Shown here in pieces: positions 33,442 through 35,818 of a stretch of 35,818 nucleotides of DNA. Numbering within the stretch: the stretch's first letter is position 1; every line of letters starts with the position of its first letter. Source of the stretch: Mageeibacillus sp. UBA5747 (GTDB taxonomy: Bacteria > Bacillota > Clostridia > Saccharofermentanales > UBA5734). The stretch covers positions 1 through 35,818 of the forward strand of contig DIFN01000026.1 in assembly GCA_002419145.1 (NCBI GenBank), written 5' to 3'. Made by a program: the position numbers and the translations under genes. The notes beneath the pieces were generated by a model. That model saw nothing but the letters and a program-made list of their open reading frames with translations, made no database searches and was not told the origin of the DNA.

Positions 33442-34347
33442 ATGACCTTGCAGCAGTTAAAATACATCATCAAGACGGTCGAGTGTGGCTCGATCAGCGA
33501 AGCGGCCAAGCAGCTTTACATCTCACAGCCCAGCTTGTCGACGGCGATCCGCGAATTGGAGACCGAACTGGGGATTGAAATTTTCAGCCGCTCCGCCCGC
33601 GGGATCACGCTGTCAACTGATGGCGCAGAGTTTCTTTCTTATGCCCGTCAGGTGGTTGAACAAGCTGAACTTTTGGAGCAGCGCTACCTGGACCGTGTGC
33701 CATCGCGCCGCCTGGGATCGATTTCGACCCAGCACTACGCATTCTCCGTCAATGCCTTTGTCAATCTGGTTCAACGTTCCGATGTGGATGAATATGAATT
33801 CACCCTGCGTGAAACCAGGACCTACGAGATCATCGAAGATGTCAAAAGCCTGCGCAGTGAAATAGGTGTCATCTACCTCAACGCATTCAACGAAAAGGTG
33901 ATGGGCAAACTCCTGAAGGAAAACCATCTCGAGTTTCATCCCCTTTTTATTGCCCGGCCACATGTCTTCATCAGTGCCAGTCACCCCTTGGCTGACCGTA
34001 ACACGGTTTCACTGCAGGATCTGGAAGAGTTTCCCTATCTCTCATTCGAACAAGGGGCGTTTAATTCGTTTTATTTTGCCGAAGAGATCCTCAGTACGGT
34101 CTACCACAAGAAAAGCATCCGGGTCAGTGACCGGGCCACTCTTTTCAATCTGTTGATCGGTCTCAATGGCTACACGATCAGCACAGGCGTCCTGAGCAGT
34201 GACCTCAATGGCAGCACCATCAAAGCCATCCCGCTCGAAAGTGAAGAGACTCTCACCATCGGCTGGATCATGAACAGCAAAACTGCACTCAGTAGCTTTG
34301 GTCAGCGCTATGTCGAGGAATTGAAGCGGTTGATCAGCACGATTTGA
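33442..34347 (+). CDS. LysR-family regulator, probable methionine/sulfur-metabolism regulator
   Basis: The 301-aa protein has an N-terminal winged helix-turn-helix (about 3-62, SISEAAKQLYISQPSLSTAI) and a LysR substrate-binding domain (about 90-295). The N-terminus resembles MetR/MtaR/CmbR-type LysR regulators of Bacillota. The start is ATG 33442, behind AGGAGAAGG; a longer reading from 33379 would run through the divergent remnant gene without a site. It converges on metF, with the two stop codons abutting at 34347/34348, and a T-N11-A dyad sits upstream of metF. Regulation of metF is inferred from those two facts. The inducer could be homocysteine or O-acetylserine; this is not visible. Confidence 0.88.
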   Translation: MTLQQLKYIIKTVECGSISEAAKQLYISQPSLSTAIRELETELGIEIFSRSARGITLSTDGAEFLSYARQVVEQAELLEQRYLDRVPSRRLGSISTQHYAFSVNAFVNLVQRSDVDEYEFTLRETRTYEIIEDVKSLRSEIGVIYLNAFNEKVMGKLLKENHLEFHPLFIARPHVFISASHPLADRNTVSLQDLEEFPYLSFEQGAFNSFYFAEEILSTVYHKKSIRVSDRATLFNLLIGLNGYTISTGVLSSDLNGSTIKAIPLESEETLTIGWIMNSKTALSSFGQRYVEELKRLISTI

Positions 34348-35226
34348 TCAGGACTTCCAGCTGCCGGATTTGATCAGCGTGCGTACAGCTTCGTCGATGC
34401 GGTGGGCGACCAGGCTGTTGTTCATCGTATACAGGTGGATGCCATCGACGCCATTTGCCAGCAAATCAATGATCTGCTCGACTGCATAGGCCAGACCGGC
34501 GTCGCGCAGGGCTTCCGGATTGTCGGCAAATCGGTCCATCATGCTGCGGAATTTTTTCGGCAGATGAACACCACACATTGAGATAACCCGTTCGGCCTGA
34601 GCCTTGTTGATGACCGGCATAATCCCGACTTCAACCGGGACATGAATGCCGGTAGCTGTGATTTTGTCGCGGAACTGGTAGAAATAAGCATTGTCAAAGA
34701 AGAGTTGGGTGATCAGATGATCCACGCCAGCGTCTACTTTGGTCTTGAGATGGCGGATGTCGATATCAAGATCGGGAGCAGCCGGATGACCTTCCGGGTA
34801 GCAGGCGGCCAGGACATTGAGGTCGCTGTTGGCCTTGATAAAAGAAACCAGGTCGCTGGCATGTTTAAAATCCTCCCGCGGCGTGATGCCAGGGATAGGA
34901 TCACCCAGCAGAGCCAGGATATTTTCGATGTTGTTCTCCTTGAGCTCCAAAAGCAGGTCACGCACTTCGTCCCTGGTGTGGTTGATGCAGGTCAGGTGAG
35001 CCACTGACTCGGTGTGGTATTCATTTTTGATCCGGGAAGCAATGGCCAGGGTGGCGTCCGTGTTCGACCGGCCACTGGCACTGTACGTGACGCTGATGAA
35101 ATCCGGCGTCATGTCACGCAGGGCTTCGAGCGTCGCATAGATCGACTCGATCGGGGTGTCTTTGCGCGGCGGGAAGATTTCGAAAGAAAAGACGGTCTTT
35201 TCCTTGAATAAATCGGCTGTTTTCAT
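34348..35226 (-). CDS. metF: Methylenetetrahydrofolate reductase
   Basis: This 292-aa cytoplasmic flavoprotein reduces 5,10-methylene-THF to 5-methyl-THF for methionine synthesis, or works in one-carbon (Wood-Ljungdahl-type) metabolism. The TIM-barrel begins FSFEIFPPRKDTPIE, with the catalytic Glu, and continues with SVTYSASGRSN, ALLGDPIPG, HLITQLFFDN and VEVGIMPVIN, all typical of MetF. I use ATG 35226 (MKTADLF), about 10 nt after AGGAG; an in-frame ATG 9 bp upstream is too close to that site, and the frame extends further to 35295 with no site. No other folate gene is adjacent. Confidence 0.94.
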   Translation of the reverse strand: MKTADLFKEKTVFSFEIFPPRKDTPIESIYATLEALRDMTPDFISVTYSASGRSNTDATLAIASRIKNEYHTESVAHLTCINHTRDEVRDLLLELKENNIENILALLGDPIPGITPREDFKHASDLVSFIKANSDLNVLAACYPEGHPAAPDLDIDIRHLKTKVDAGVDHLITQLFFDNAYFYQFRDKITATGIHVPVEVGIMPVINKAQAERVISMCGVHLPKKFRSMMDRFADNPEALRDAGLAYAVEQIIDLLANGVDGIHLYTMNNSLVAHRIDEAVRTLIKSGSWKS

Positions 35227-35345
35227 CGTGATCATGCTCCTGTCAGACGGCTGGCAGCGGGACAGTGTCTCCGGTGCCAGGGCTGTCTTGATCATTTAAC
35301 TTTTCCTAATCTTAGCGGTTTTTCCAGCTATAAGGTAACACGGAA

Positions 35346-35377
35346 TACCTATATTAATCCATAGGTAATAACTATGG
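35346..35377. promoter_or_regulatory. LysR-type operator candidate upstream of metF
   Basis: CCATAGGTAATAACTATGG (35359-35377) is a dyad of form ATAG-N7-CTAT, i.e. T-N11-A, the LysR-box pattern. It resembles the methionine box TATAGTTTNAAACTATA reported for MetR/MtaR regulators. A second, overlapping dyad TACCTAT-N8-ATAGGTA (35346-35367) shares the middle arm. Position is about 130 bp upstream of the metF start. Confidence 0.6.
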
Positions 35378-35411
35378 ACTGAGCAGAACAAGGTCTGGGC
35401 AGGGGCTTTGT

Positions 35412-35440
35412 CTGTCAATTCCAGGCGCAGGTGGTATAAT
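35412..35440 (+). promoter_or_regulatory. Promoter of the MBOAT gene (extended -10)
   Basis: CTGTCA (35412-35417), a 17-bp spacer and TATAAT (35435-35440), preceded by TG at 35432-35433, form a strong extended -10 promoter about 55 bp upstream of the MBOAT start. Confidence 0.65.
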
Positions 35441-35496
35441 GGGCAGGGTGTCTTGCAAAAGATCCTCCAATAATGACGTCTTTGGAGAATAATACT

Positions 35497-35818
35497 TTGG
35501 TTTTCAGCAGCTTGTCCTTCCTCTTTGTATTTTTGCCGATCGTGGTGATCTTGTACCACCTCGCCCGGACCATCAATTGGAAAAACCTGGTCTTGCTTGT
35601 GTCCTCGCTGGTCTTCTATGCCTGGGGTGAACCGGTCTATGTCATCCTGATGCTGGTGTCTACAGCCAGTGACTATTTGCATGCATGGGTGATTGATGCC
35701 CTGCTGCGCATGAAGCACCGCGGGCTGGCCAAGGTTTTCCTGATTTCATCTTTTGTGGTCAATCTCGGCCTGCTGTCCTTCTACAAATATTCGGACTTTG
35801 TCATTTCCAGCATCAACA
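35497..35818 (+). CDS. MBOAT-family O-acyltransferase (AlgI/DltB-like), 3' end outside window
   Basis: This is the first 107 codons of a polytopic membrane O-acyltransferase of the AlgI type, which moves acetyl or other acyl groups to extracellular polysaccharide. The visible N-terminus reads VFSSLSFLFVFLPIVVILY, then WKNLVLLVSSLVFYAWGEPVYV, and ends near GLLSFYKYSDFV, a very characteristic AlgI-family pattern with three to four helices. The best start is TTG 35497, with GGAG nine bases upstream; an in-frame ATG at 35473 has no site. The catalytic His lies beyond the window. Such genes are often followed by an SGNH/AlgX-like partner, which could be checked downstream. Confidence 0.9.
   Translation, partial: MVFSSLSFLFVFLPIVVILYHLARTINWKNLVLLVSSLVFYAWGEPVYVILMLVSTASDYLHAWVIDALLRMKHRGLAKVFLISSFVVNLGLLSFYKYSDFVISSIN

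Noticed and set aside
35227..35470. S-box (SAM) or other riboswitch ahead of metF
   Set aside because: I could not find the conserved S-box core or a terminator/antiterminator ending in a T-run; the dyads present fit a LysR-type operator better.
35296..35718. Minus-strand open frame of 140 codons between metF and the window end
   Set aside because: It runs antisense through the MBOAT start and both promoter elements, and its composition is not protein-like.

Overview
The window looks like a chromosomal segment of a GC-rich Bacillota, most likely an anaerobic Clostridia-type bacterium. This is inferred from strong AGGAGG-type ribosome binding sites, a DUF1836 protein, a BusR-type GntR/RCK_C repressor beside an OpuA glycine-betaine transporter, a GGDEF plus HD-GYP protein, and lipoprotein-type substrate-binding proteins. 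No rRNA, tRNA, CRISPR array, insertion sequence or phage gene was seen.

Layout. (1) 1-4744: a 2-oxoacid dehydrogenase operon in the order E2 (5' end outside the window), E3, and a single-chain E1 alpha-beta fusion. (2) 4826-11392: an L-rhamnose catabolic operon: a PHP-domain protein, rhamnose isomerase, a class II aldolase, rhamnulokinase, and a tandem class II aldolase whose second half has lost most catalytic residues. (3) 11405-13669 (minus): a membrane-spanning AraC-type sensor-regulator, convergent to the catabolic operon and divergent from (4) 13957-19749: a sugar ABC transporter with a membrane-anchored binding protein, a double ATPase, two permeases and a second, lipoprotein-type binding protein. 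(5) 20053-22087 (minus): an AraA-like ketol-isomerase and the L-rhamnose mutarotase RhaM. Regions 2-5 together form a rhamnose (deoxy-sugar) uptake, sensing and catabolism island.

(6) 22345-25629: a large membrane sensor carrying both GGDEF and HD-GYP domains, overlapping tail-to-tail with a GT-A-like glycosyltransferase (25592-26848, minus). (7) 27018-30726: a BusR-like c-di-AMP-type repressor convergent with, and overlapping, an opuAA-AB-AC osmoprotectant operon (minus). The opuAC promoter carries a dyad just downstream of its -10. (8) 31028-32429: a DUF1836 protein and a divergent SGNH hydrolase, with CTAG-centred dyads between them. (9) 32415-33426 (minus): the decayed remnant of a 7TM-PAS-GGDEF diguanylate cyclase. 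(10) 33442-35226: a LysR-type regulator convergent with metF. A 19-bp dyad of T-N11-A type lies upstream of metF and resembles the methionine box of MetR/MtaR-type regulators. (11) 35497-end: the start of an MBOAT/AlgI-like O-acyltransferase with a strong extended -10 promoter.

How it fits together: rhamnose is captured by one or both binding proteins, imported by the ABC transporter, epimerised by RhaM, and then processed by RhaA, RhaB and a class II aldolase to DHAP and lactaldehyde. The AraC sensor, perhaps with the membrane-anchored binding protein, is the likely control point. No obviously unprecedented system is visible. The most unusual items are the half-dead tandem aldolase, the possible binding-protein/AraC co-sensor, the PHP protein leading the rhamnose operon, the inserted E1 fusion, and two well-placed operator candidates (opuAC and metF).
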